Position numbers and translations under genes: made by a program. From NCBI GenBank assembly GCA_964398945.1, contig CAYNOT010000026.1:1-46313 (forward strand): DNA of 46,313 nt, read 5' to 3'. The notes under the pieces are model-generated. The model made no database searches and was not told where the DNA came from. It saw only the letters and a program-made list of their open reading frames with translations. This DNA comes from JBGTGG01 sp964398945 (GTDB lineage Bacteria; Bacteroidota; Bacteroidia; Cytophagales; Cyclobacteriaceae). Below are positions 8,310-15,581 of the stretch, one piece after another. How positions within the stretch are numbered: the stretch's first letter is position 1; each line of letters opens with the position of its first letter.

Positions 8310-8720
8310 TCAGGATATTGGATTCAGGACAACGCTAAAAACGGTAATTGTGTTCATATCCCGGCCATAATAAAGTTTTTGTAATGCATCCATTACATTG
8401 GCCGCCCTGAAATAAGAAGTGTGCAATTCTTTGTCGCTCTTGGCTACCCATTGGATGGTATAGGAATTTTCCTTCTCTTTCGTGTGACGAACATACTCCA
8501 GCATTTTTTTGAGGGTATCCACTTTTTCAGCGGCAGTAACCGACTGGAACAAAAAGGCCTGATTATGCTTTGGGTTGATGGTGATCAAATCCAATTTGAC
8601 TTTTCCATCCACCTGCGAGAACTCAAAAATAAGGTCGCTGGTACGTACGCCCAGATGGTCTTTTATTTCCTGCTGGATGCGGGCTACTTCTACGTGGGTA
8701 TCACTAAGGATTTCTGCCAT
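8310..8720 (-). CDS. Unknown 136-residue protein, first gene of Fe-S/TA operon
   Basis: Not recognised. The 136 residues have no signal peptide, membrane segment or cysteine, so the product is probably a small cytoplasmic protein with mixed alpha/beta content. The start (MAEILSDTHVEVARIQQEIKD) predicts an amphipathic helix. The centre (KVKLDLITINPKHNQAFLFQS) predicts strands, and a helix follows (TAAEKVDTLKKMLEYVRHT). The gene leads a minus-strand operon and is separated by only 2 bases from the IscA-type gene, which suggests a link to Fe-S metabolism by context only. A well-formed promoter lies 79 bases upstream. Confidence 0.85.
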   Translation of the reverse strand: MAEILSDTHVEVARIQQEIKDHLGVRTSDLIFEFSQVDGKVKLDLITINPKHNQAFLFQSVTAAEKVDTLKKMLEYVRHTKEKENSYTIQWVAKSDKELHTSYFRAANVMDALQKLYYGRDMNTITVFSVVLNPIS

Positions 8721-8798
8721 GGTTTCTAATTCGGTTCAAAAACTTTAGATTTCATCCAAAAGTTTCGGACTTTGACGACTTATTTACAATAAGAAAAA

Positions 8799-8828
8799 CA
8801 AAATTAAGGCATTTTAACCGTAATCCAA
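8799..8828 (-). promoter_or_regulatory. Consensus Bacteroidetes promoter for the 8720 operon
   Basis: Read on the minus strand: TTG (8828-8826), 19 bases, then TAATTTTG (8806-8799), an exact TANNTTTG match. The -33 element touches the start codon of the divergent epimerase gene, so the two transcripts share a very compact control region. Confidence 0.7.
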
Positions 8829-8829
8829 C

Positions 8830-9228
8830 ATGGAAAAACTTGAGCACATTGGAATTGCCGTAAAGGATTTGAAGTCTGCAAATGCATTGTTTGGCCAACT
8901 GTTAGGCCGTGAACATTATAAAATTGAAGAAGTTGAGTCGGAAGGTGTGCGGACTTCTTTCTTTGAAGTATCAGGGGTGAAAATTGAACTGTTGGAAGCC
9001 ACCAATCCGGATTCGCCCATTGCAAAATTTATTGAGAAGCGCGGGGAAGGCATCCATCACCTTGCTTTTGAGGTAACAGATATCGATAAAAGCCTCAATG
9101 CATATAAAGAAAACGGGTTTACGTTGATCAATGAAACGCCAAAGGCAGGTGCGGACAATAAGCGGATTGCCTTTCTTCACCCCAAATCCACCAATGGTGT
9201 GCTGATCGAACTCTGTCAGGATGAATAA
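8830..9228 (+). CDS. mce: Methylmalonyl-CoA epimerase
   Basis: A 132-residue enzyme of the glyoxalase/VOC fold that interconverts the (R) and (S) forms of methylmalonyl-CoA, linking propionyl-CoA and succinyl-CoA metabolism in the cytoplasm. The opening LEHIGIAVKDL and the block GIHHLAFEVTDID are typical, with metal ligands at about His6, His76 and Glu127 (LIELCQ). Length matches the family. The start is at the head of the family alignment. The mutase subunits are not in the window. Confidence 0.93.
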   Translation: MEKLEHIGIAVKDLKSANALFGQLLGREHYKIEEVESEGVRTSFFEVSGVKIELLEATNPDSPIAKFIEKRGEGIHHLAFEVTDIDKSLNAYKENGFTLINETPKAGADNKRIAFLHPKSTNGVLIELCQDE

Positions 9229-9231
9229 CTC

Positions 9232-9260
9232 TCGACAGTCAGTCTGAGCTTGTCGAAACC
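9232..9260. repeat. REP-like hairpin, GTCAGTCTGAGC-type element
   Basis: TCGACA (9232-9237) and TGTCGA (9251-9256) form an inverted pair around GTCAGTCTGAGCT. The core closely matches the element at 15033-15055 (GTCAGGCTGAGCCTGTCGAA). It lies between convergent genes and abuts the stop of the small lipoprotein. It probably belongs to a dispersed intergenic repeat family. Confidence 0.65.
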
Positions 9261-9449
9261 TTAGTTCTTTTTCTTTTTCTTCTTCTTGTCTTTATAAATA
9301 GGGTTCATTCCAGGGTCTTCAACGCCATATTGCACCTTATTATAGTACTTCTGTTTTTTCTTCCCTTCCCTTGTTTTGTAATAGGACTTTGGCCCACAGG
9401 CCCCTAAAAGGAGGGATGCTGATAAAAACAAGCCGATTATTTTCTTCAT
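9261..9449 (-). CDS. Small lipoprotein with poly-lysine tail
   Basis: A 62-residue predicted lipoprotein: MKKIIGLFLSASLLLGAC gives a lipobox (LLGAC) with the lipidated Cys at residue 18. The mature part (GPKSYYKTREGKKKQKYYN) is short, very basic and rich in tyrosine, and it ends in a run of eight lysines. The ATG at 9449 is preferred over 9473 because it opens exactly on a signal peptide. Small basic lipoproteins of this kind are common and uncharacterised in Cytophagales. The lysine tail could bind acidic envelope polymers, which is inference. Confidence 0.75.
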   Translation of the reverse strand: MKKIIGLFLSASLLLGACGPKSYYKTREGKKKQKYYNKVQYGVEDPGMNPIYKDKKKKKKKN

Positions 9450-9560
9450 AAGTTTAAAAAACGATTGGGGCAAAGATACATAGCCGAATGCTTAAATAAG
9501 GTCATTTTCGGTTATAGTCTTACTTTTGCGGGATTAATCGCGAAATTACCGGATAGGATT

Positions 9561-10598
9561 ATGGAGGAAAATCGATCAGAAATAGAATTGCTTGGCGAGT
9601 TTGGTTTAATCGACCGTATTGAAAAGACCGCTTCGCGTGTAAACCCGTCATCATTGATGGGGATCGGGGATGATGCTGCGGTGATCGATGCCGGAAATGG
9701 AACGGATGTGCTCGTGGTTTCAACCGACATGCTGGTGGAAGGAATCCATTTCGACCTGTCGTATGTGCCACTGAAACATTTGGGATATAAAGCCGTGGCC
9801 GTGAATGTTTCGGACATCGCAGCCATGAATGCAAAAGCCGAACAAATAACGGTGAGCATTGCGCTGAGCAACCGCTTTTCGTTGGAGGCAGTGGATGCAC
9901 TGTACGAAGGGATTCAAATGGCGTGTGAAAATTACAAAGTCGATTTGGTGGGTGGCGATACAACTTCATCCACTTCCGGTTTGATTATTTCGGTAACGGC
10001 TGTTGGCCGTGCGCCAAAAGACCAGATTGTGTACCGCCATGGTGCACAGAACAACGATATCATTTGTGTGACCGGGGATTTGGGCGCTGCTTATCTTGGC
10101 TTGCAAATATTGGAAAGGGAGAAACAGGTTTTTTTGACAAACCCTGAAATGCAACCCGACATCGAGAAATATAATTACATCGTTGGCCGGCAGTTAAAAC
10201 CGGAATCGCGGACCGATATTTATTATGAATTACAGGAATTAAAAGTAAAACCAACTTCGATGATCGATGTTTCCGATGGACTGGCTTCTGAGCTGTTGCA
10301 CATTGCAAAAAACTCACAAGTGGGGGTTCGGATTTTTGAAGATAAAATCCCGATCGATCAAAACACGTATGATACTGCCATTGAATTTAAAGTCGACCCG
10401 ATTACGTGTGCGCTGAATGGCGGTGAGGATTATGAGCTGTTGTTTACAATATCACCAGCTGATTACGAAAAGATTAAAAACCATGCGGATATTCATTTCA
10501 TCGGCTACATCCACGATCAGAAGCACCAGAATATCATGGTAACAAAAGGGCAAAATGCCGTGCCATTAAAGGCGCAAGGGTGGGACCATTTTAGGTAA
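9561..10598 (+). CDS. thiL: Thiamine-monophosphate kinase
   Basis: A 345-residue cytoplasmic kinase that phosphorylates thiamine monophosphate to the active diphosphate. It belongs to the PurM-like ATP-binding superfamily. Motifs run in the expected order: GEFGLIDRI, GIGDDAAVI, VSTDMLVEGIHFDL, DLVGGDTTSS, MIDVSDGLASELLHIA and NGGEDYELLF. The start at 9561 (MEENRSEIELL) is preferred over 9465 because the extra 32 residues upstream do not match the family and overlap the region upstream of the divergent lipoprotein gene. No other thi genes are adjacent. Confidence 0.94.
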   Translation: MEENRSEIELLGEFGLIDRIEKTASRVNPSSLMGIGDDAAVIDAGNGTDVLVVSTDMLVEGIHFDLSYVPLKHLGYKAVAVNVSDIAAMNAKAEQITVSIALSNRFSLEAVDALYEGIQMACENYKVDLVGGDTTSSTSGLIISVTAVGRAPKDQIVYRHGAQNNDIICVTGDLGAAYLGLQILEREKQVFLTNPEMQPDIEKYNYIVGRQLKPESRTDIYYELQELKVKPTSMIDVSDGLASELLHIAKNSQVGVRIFEDKIPIDQNTYDTAIEFKVDPITCALNGGEDYELLFTISPADYEKIKNHADIHFIGYIHDQKHQNIMVTKGQNAVPLKAQGWDHFR

Positions 10599-10600
10599 TG

Positions 10601-10649
10601 ATGAGTTATGAGATATGAATGATGGGTTTCTAACTCATATCTCATAACT
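10601..10649. repeat. Phased heptanucleotide repeat forming a 15-bp hairpin
   Basis: Seven 7-base units in register: ATGAGTT, ATGAGAT, ATGAATG, ATGGGTT, TCTAACT, CATATCT, CATAACT. Bases 10604-10618 and 10635-10649 are perfect reverse complements with a 16-base loop. It sits between the convergent thiL and the 10648 gene and overlaps the stop codon of the latter. Without a T-run it could still end transcription weakly in both directions. Confidence 0.9.
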
Positions 10650-11016
10650 AATCAACAGGGTATGGAATAAAAAGAAAGTTCGTAAACTCTTCATCAATTA
10701 TAAAGAGGCAACAAAACTCATCCGGGTCTTTATAAATCTCTTTGAACGCATCTTCTTTGTCTTTCATCACCAGTTCGCGTTGCACAAACTCATCCAAGAA
10801 AGAAGCAGAATAATTCCAAAGTGTATTGTTGGTTTTTGTGTCAATTAAAAGTTGCCCGACAGGCTGGCCTGTTTTGCAAACCGGGAAAATTGGATATTCG
10901 GAAAAGCCACGTTTACGGATTTGGTACGAAGCTTCTTTCAGGGTGTCTGAAATTTTCACAAAATCCTGGCTGATAGTGCCGAGGTATTTTCCGTTTAATT
11001 CAGGGTCGTTGTTCAT
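10648..11016 (-). CDS. Unknown 122-residue cytoplasmic protein
   Basis: Not recognised as a named family. There is no signal peptide or transmembrane segment. The sequence is acidic to neutral. The N-terminal part (YLGTISQDFVKISDTLKEA, then QIRKRGFSEYPIFPVCKTG) looks like an alpha/beta fold with a long amphipathic helix. The C-terminal part (DPDEFCCLFIIDEEFTNFLFIPYPVD) is hydrophobic beta-strand. A codon-consistent frame and a clean ATG support a real gene. It is convergent with thiL and its stop codon lies inside the heptamer hairpin. Confidence 0.8.
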   Translation of the reverse strand: MNNDPELNGKYLGTISQDFVKISDTLKEASYQIRKRGFSEYPIFPVCKTGQPVGQLLIDTKTNNTLWNYSASFLDEFVQRELVMKDKEDAFKEIYKDPDEFCCLFIIDEEFTNFLFIPYPVD

Positions 11017-11114
11017 TTAACTTTCTTTGGAACCGCTAAAATAATAACTTCAATCCGCCTAACCATAAAGATGTTTAAATGCATACATTTATTTTTGACT
11101 TAAAATCCATCGCA

Positions 11115-13946
11115 ATGCAAAAGCCCTTTGTTCTAATTCTTGTTTTTTTATCAACGATAGCTTTCGGCCAGGTAAAACCAACAACCGAAGCTGAAATAGC
11201 ATCCAACTTAAAAGCGCGTGCAGGGCTTGCCGGGGCTTCGCTCTTAAAAAATTATCCCGTGAGAAACATTGGCCCTACTGTGCAAGGTGGGCGTATTGTT
11301 GATATCGATGTGAACTTGGGCAATACAAAAGAATTTTATGTGGCCTTTGCTTCCGGTGGGATTTTTAAAACCATCAATAACGGCATCACCTTTGAACCCA
11401 TTTTTGATAATGCTGATGGTATTGTGGTGGGGGATTTTGTGTTGTCACAATCCGATCCGAAATTAATGTATGTCGGTACAGGTGAAAAGAACGGAAGCCG
11501 CTCAAGTTATGCAGGTACCGGAATGTATAAAACCACCAATGGTGGTGAAAGTTGGGAACACATTGGACTGACAAGCTCGCATCATATCAGCCGGGTGGTG
11601 ATTGATCCAACCGATAACAATTCAGTTTGGGTGGCCGCGATTGGTGCCTTGTATTCCAAAAATCCTGAGCGTGGGGTTTTTAAATCTTCTGATGGTGGAA
11701 AAACATGGAAGAAGACATTGTACATAAATGATAGTACGGGCGTGATCGACTTGGTAATCAACCCGCAAAACCCGAAACAACTTTGGGCAAGTTCCTGGGA
11801 GCGTGAACGCAAAGCATGGGATTTTAAAGGGAATGGCGTTGGGTCGGCCATTTACAAATCAGAAGATGGTGGTGAAACCTGGATAAAATCGATGGCCGGA
11901 TTCCCGCAAGGAAAACAAGTAGGAAGGATTGGTTTGGATGTTTGTTTAACGCAACCCAATGTGCTGTATGCAATCCTCGATAATCAAGGCGAGATAAAGG
12001 ATGAAAAAGCAGAGGCGCCTAAAAAGGATCGGCTTTCATTGAATGATTTGCGCAACATGTCGAAAGAAGATTTTCTGAAACTTGACAATAAAAAACTGGA
12101 TGAGCTTTTAAGGAGCAGCAGGTTTCCCAGAAAATACAATGCTGCTTTGGTGAAAATGGAAGTACGGGAAGGCAAGTATTTGCCGAAAGCGATTGCCGAT
12201 TATTTTGGGGCAGATGCAAACGCCAATCTTTTCAACACGAAAGTAATAGGTGCGGAAGTATATCGGTCAGATGATGGTGGCACCACCTGGAAGAAAATGA
12301 ACAGCTATGATCTTGATGCAGTGTTTTATACCTATGGATATTATTTCGCAGAGATGCGCGTAACACCCGATGACCCTGACTTGATTTACATCTATGGTGT
12401 GCCGATGCTGAAATCAAAAGACGGTGGTGTTACGTGGCATCAGTTGGATACCATTGGTGATGTGCACGTTGATCATCATGCGCTGTGGATCAACCCAAAA
12501 GACAAAAAGCATATTTTGTTGGGCAATGATGGCGGCTTGTACCAAAGTTATGATGAGGGTGCTAACTGGTTGCATATTAATAATATGCCGGTCGGACAAT
12601 TTTATTCTGTGAATGTAGACATGGAAGAGCCGTACAATGTGTATGGTGGCTTGCAAGACAACGGTGTGCTGCGCGGTTCTTCGAAGTCGGTCCCCAATCG
12701 CACCAAACATTGGGAAGCAATTTATGGTGGCGATGGAATGTTGGTGGCACCTGATCCAACGAATAGTAAAATTGTCTATACAGGTTTGCAATTCGGGAAT
12801 TATGTGCGACTTGAATTGGATAAAAACAAGACAACCCGTATCACTCCACAACATGATATTGGTGAAGCACCGTTGCGCTGGAATTGGCGGACACCTATTG
12901 TATTAAGCAAACACAATCCGGATATTTTGTACATGGGTGCCCAAAAAGTTTTCCGCAGTTTAAACAAGGCAAATGATTGGGAAGTGATCAGTGATGACCT
13001 TACCAAAAATTTGCCGAATGGCAATGTTCCATTCTCAACAATTACAGTGCTTGCAGAATCCCCATTGAAATTCGGATTATTGTATGCAGGCACCGATGAT
13101 GGCAATGCCTGGGTTTCCAAAGATGGCGGGGTTAAATGGGATTTAATTGTGAATGGCTTGCCGGCAAATCGGTGGGTAAGCAGTATATCCCCATCTCCGC
13201 ATAAACAAGGAACGGTTTTTATTTCGCTAAATGGCTATCGTGAAGATGAGTTTATGACCCATCTTTTTATGAGTGAAGATTATGGAACGACATGGAAAAG
13301 TGTAAAAGGAAATTTACCTGAAGCAGTAGCCAATGTCATTGTTCAGGATCCGGTAAATCCTGATTTACTGTATTGTGGATTGGACAACGGAACCTACGCA
13401 TCTTTCGACAAAGGAAATACATGGCATCTATTCAACAACCTTTTGCCTGTTGCATCTTACGATATGATTGTACATCCCCGGGAAAATGAGTTGGTAGTGG
13501 GCACACATGGCAGAAGTGTTTTTGTGGTGGATGTAAAGCCATTGCAAAAACTTAGCGCGACCAATAAAGCAATTGTTGCTTTTCAACCCGCCAGTATTCG
13601 CCATAGTACGCGTTGGGGAAATAAGGCAGCCGAATGGGATACACCGAATGAACCAAAAGTAGTGATCCAATATTTTGTGGGAACGGCCACTGATAGAATC
13701 AACATTGAAATTTTGGATAGTGAAAAAAATGTGGTGAGGAAGCTGGAAGCAAGCGGAACGAAAGGATTTAATACAGTGGCCTGGGATGTGAAGGTAGCAT
13801 CTGCCACAGCGCCAGCGAAAAAAGGAAAGCCAAAAAAGGAGTCCGCTCAAACAGACGCACTATTGAAGTATGCCGATAAAGGAAAGTATACTATTAAATT
13901 TATGAATGGTACTGAGAGCAGCGAAGTTGAATTGGAGATAAAATAA
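11115..13946 (+). CDS. Exported BNR-repeat (VPS10/sortilin-like) propeller protein
   Basis: A 943-residue secreted protein. The signal peptide MQKPFVLILVFLSTIAFGQ supports the ATG at 11115 over 11079. At least nine Asp-box motifs of the SxDGGxTW type are visible (TNGGESW, SDGGKTW, SEDGGETW, SDDGGTTW, SKDGGVTW, SKDGGVKW, SEDYGTTW, SFDKGNTW and a degenerate SYDEGANW), marking two stacked beta-propellers. Databases often label such proteins 'glycosyl hydrolase', but this reflects fold and no sialidase catalytic set is seen. The C-terminal 120 residues look like a beta-sandwich (VVIQYFVGTATDRINIEILD) with a Lys-rich linker. Possible roles are binding or degrading extracellular protein or glycan. 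Confidence 0.88.
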   Translation: MQKPFVLILVFLSTIAFGQVKPTTEAEIASNLKARAGLAGASLLKNYPVRNIGPTVQGGRIVDIDVNLGNTKEFYVAFASGGIFKTINNGITFEPIFDNADGIVVGDFVLSQSDPKLMYVGTGEKNGSRSSYAGTGMYKTTNGGESWEHIGLTSSHHISRVVIDPTDNNSVWVAAIGALYSKNPERGVFKSSDGGKTWKKTLYINDSTGVIDLVINPQNPKQLWASSWERERKAWDFKGNGVGSAIYKSEDGGETWIKSMAGFPQGKQVGRIGLDVCLTQPNVLYAILDNQGEIKDEKAEAPKKDRLSLNDLRNMSKEDFLKLDNKKLDELLRSSRFPRKYNAALVKMEVREGKYLPKAIADYFGADANANLFNTKVIGAEVYRSDDGGTTWKKMNSYDLDAVFYTYGYYFAEMRVTPDDPDLIYIYGVPMLKSKDGGVTWHQLDTIGDVHVDHHALWINPKDKKHILLGNDGGLYQSYDEGANWLHINNMPVGQFYSVNVDMEEPYNVYGGLQDNGVLRGSSKSVPNRTKHWEAIYGGDGMLVAPDPTNSKIVYTGLQFGNYVRLELDKNKTTRITPQHDIGEAPLRWNWRTPIVLSKHNPDILYMGAQKVFRSLNKANDWEVISDDLTKNLPNGNVPFSTITVLAESPLKFGLLYAGTDDGNAWVSKDGGVKWDLIVNGLPANRWVSSISPSPHKQGTVFISLNGYREDEFMTHLFMSEDYGTTWKSVKGNLPEAVANVIVQDPVNPDLLYCGLDNGTYASFDKGNTWHLFNNLLPVASYDMIVHPRENELVVGTHGRSVFVVDVKPLQKLSATNKAIVAFQPASIRHSTRWGNKAAEWDTPNEPKVVIQYFVGTATDRINIEILDSEKNVVRKLEASGTKGFNTVAWDVKVASATAPAKKGKPKKESAQTDALLKYADKGKYTIKFMNGTESSEVELEIK

Positions 13947-13972
13947 ACATTTTTAAATCAATTAAAATGATC

Positions 13973-14081
13973 GTCATTCAGAGGGAGGTACGACCGAAGA
14001 ATCTTTATTCAATGTTGTATGCTTCTGTTATTCAGATACCGGACCTGTTCCTGCACTTGATGATAATGATAACTGACCCCG
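13973..14081. repeat. Composite intergenic repeat, copy 1
   Basis: Begins GTCATTCAGAGGGAGGTAC and continues through TTATTCAATGTTGTATGCTT and a CCGGA..TGTTCC segment to GATGATAATGATAA. It is matched almost base for base by 14205-14318, apart from a variable 13/18-base insert after GGTAC. It is non-coding; short reading frames inside both copies arise from the repeat itself. Confidence 0.88.
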
Positions 14082-14403
14082 GAATGAATCCGGGGTGGAG
14101 CGCATTTCAAATCGGAGCCCATGCCGGACTTGTTCCTGCATCTTGGAAACCTTGTTGAGATTTCAGAGACTCTTCGCTGACGCTCTGAGTGACGTTCGAG
14201 GTACGTCATTCAGAGGGAGGTACAGCTTGCCCCGGAAATCCTTATTCAATGTTGTATGCTTCTGTTATTCAGATACCGGACTTGTTCCGGCACCTGATGA
14301 TAATGATAAATGACTCCGAGATAAGTTTTGAGGCTACTTGTCCTACATTTAATAGTTTCTGCAAATTTTACTACGAAGCACCATGCCGGACCTGTTCCGG
14401 CAC
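14077..14403. repeat. Cluster of REP-like palindromes
   Basis: The 490-bp gene-free stretch 13947-14437 holds several palindromes: CCCCGGA/TCCGGGG (14077-14095), GCCGGACTTGTTCCTGC (14123-14139, decayed), CCGGA/TCCGG (14276-14290) and GCCGGA/TCCGGC (14385-14401). A CAGAG..CTCTTCGCTGACGCTCTGAGTGAC unit at about 14164-14193 resembles the GTCATTCAGAG motif in reverse. The elements resemble dispersed intergenic repeats known in many environmental bacterial genomes. No gene is seen here. Confidence 0.8.
14205..14318. repeat. Composite intergenic repeat, copy 2
   Basis: Direct repeat of 13973-14081, 232 bases downstream, with the same start (GTCATTCAGAGGGAGGTAC) and the same TTATTCAATGTTGTATGCTT core and GATGATAATGATAA end. 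Its CCGGA/TCCGG palindrome is intact here and decayed in copy 1. Confidence 0.88.
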
Positions 14404-14437
14404 CTGAAATTTTTCAGGTCGCTATTCGGAACTTACC

Positions 14438-15025
14438 TTAGAACTTTTCAATCTCATCTTGCGAATATTTTACAAGATCAGGGAAGAACAATTTGAATTC
14501 ATTGCCAAATTCCTTGTAATGTTTTCGGAGATCGTTTACAGCATCCTCCATTTGGGAATTGAAAGAAGTCCGCCTGCTCATGCCTGTTAGTGCGCGCTGG
14601 ATACCTTCAACTTTCCCGTAGTTGACAAGCCAGTTTCCACGCATCATGTACGGGAGTATATATCGGAGTTTTTCGGGAAGAACATCAAAATTATCATTCA
14701 ATGTTTGATAGGTGTTGGCAGCAAATTCTTTTAAGGGAAGATCATGATAGGTTGTCCAGGTGGAGGCAAGAAAATGGTCGTAATACATATCGACAATAAC
14801 GGGTGCATAATGCCGGTACTTTTCACGCAATCTTATTTTGCTTTCCATAACCACCGGATGGCTGTCCGTAAAAGCATCAATCATGCGATGGAGTTCAATG
14901 CCATTGGCAATGTCTTTTTCAAAGCGCTCATGGATATCCCGCCCCTTCACAAAATCCCCAATGAAGTTCCCCACCAATAGTTGAGGGTTATCACCGGAAA
15001 GATATGCGTGAGCGAGGAAATTCAT
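14438..15025 (-). CDS. acpH: ACP phosphodiesterase-type hydrolase (DUF479)
   Basis: A 195-residue cytoplasmic HD-like hydrolase of the AcpH family, which removes the phosphopantetheine arm from acyl carrier protein. Typical features are MNFLAHAYLSG at the start, GNFIGDFVKGRD with the conserved Asp, ELHRMIDAFTDSHP, and VDMYYDHFLASTW. Length matches the E. coli enzyme (about 193). The ATG at 15025 is chosen because the family begins with MNFLAHA; an upstream in-frame extension to 15145 would read through a REP-like repeat. The enzyme family is firm, although the exact substrate is not proven for Bacteroidetes members. Confidence 0.88.
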   Translation of the reverse strand: MNFLAHAYLSGDNPQLLVGNFIGDFVKGRDIHERFEKDIANGIELHRMIDAFTDSHPVVMESKIRLREKYRHYAPVIVDMYYDHFLASTWTTYHDLPLKEFAANTYQTLNDNFDVLPEKLRYILPYMMRGNWLVNYGKVEGIQRALTGMSRRTSFNSQMEDAVNDLRKHYKEFGNEFKLFFPDLVKYSQDEIEKF

Positions 15026-15032
15026 ATTTTTT

Positions 15033-15055
15033 GTCAGGCTGAGCCTGTCGAAGCC
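15033..15055. repeat. REP-like element GTCAGGCTGAGCCTGTCGAA
   Basis: The core GGCTGAGCC is a perfect short palindrome, and the whole element matches the one at 9238-9260 in 18 or more positions. It lies 8 bases upstream of the acpH start codon, within its leader. Confidence 0.65.
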
Positions 15056-15159
15056 TCCTTTGGGTTTATTTTTTTTCCTGTAAGGTAAGACAATACAAAT
15101 AGTTTTATTTGGTTTATCACCATCGATTTTCCATCTTCCAACCATAAAACAAAGTAATT

Positions 15160-15570
15160 ATGGCTGTTCTGGAGCAGATGAAATTATTGATCAATTTGGC
15201 GCGTATCGATGGTGAAGTGGCTGAGCGTGAAAAGGTTTACATCGCCAACATTGGGAAAGCCAATGGTTTTGCAACGGATGAAATCGAACCGCTTTTCGAA
15301 AGGCGGCATGATTTGATTATACCAAAAGATTTAACGGACGACCAGAAGTTTGAATACATTTTCAGTTTGGTGCAATTGATGAAAATTGATGAGCGCCTGT
15401 ATAAAGAAGAGATTATGTTCTGCTCCAAGATCGCGGCCAACCTTGGCTATGACCAGGGAGTCATGTTTGAAATGATGCTCCATGTGAAAGCGGCAGCGAT
15501 GGAAAGTGACGAAATGCTTTCGTTAAAAGAACTGACCCGGAAATACTTAAACCGTAAACCAAACCCCTAA
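15160..15570 (+). CDS. TerB-like helical protein
   Basis: A 136-residue all-helical protein with no signal peptide. The opening block MKLLINLARIDGEVAEREKVYI, with its DGxxxxxE pattern, and the second block IFSLVQLMKIDERLYKEEIMFC resemble the duplicated TerB (tellurite-resistance/DjlA N-terminal) fold, in which acidic residues may bind a metal. The biochemical function is unknown, and there are no other ter genes nearby, so a role in tellurite resistance is not implied. It is divergent from acpH and ends 11 bases before the amidohydrolase gene, so the two form an operon. Confidence 0.75.
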   Translation: MAVLEQMKLLINLARIDGEVAEREKVYIANIGKANGFATDEIEPLFERRHDLIIPKDLTDDQKFEYIFSLVQLMKIDERLYKEEIMFCSKIAANLGYDQGVMFEMMLHVKAAAMESDEMLSLKELTRKYLNRKPNP

Positions 15571-15581
15571 CCTTATTTACA

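Noticed and set aside
7292..8720. New defence system
   Set aside because: The PIN pair is a familiar toxin-antitoxin type and the other two genes are an Fe-S carrier and an unknown protein; nothing points to phage defence.
12414..12854. Long antisense frame (146 codons) inside the BNR gene, and a similar one at 13428-13850
   Set aside because: Both are opposite a well-supported coding frame, have odd His/Cys-rich composition and match no family.
13967..14407. Three short open frames (60-72 codons) sharing a SMLYASVIQIPDLF segment
   Set aside because: The shared segment is just the translation of the direct repeats at 13973 and 14205; there is no start context, and the frames overlap each other.
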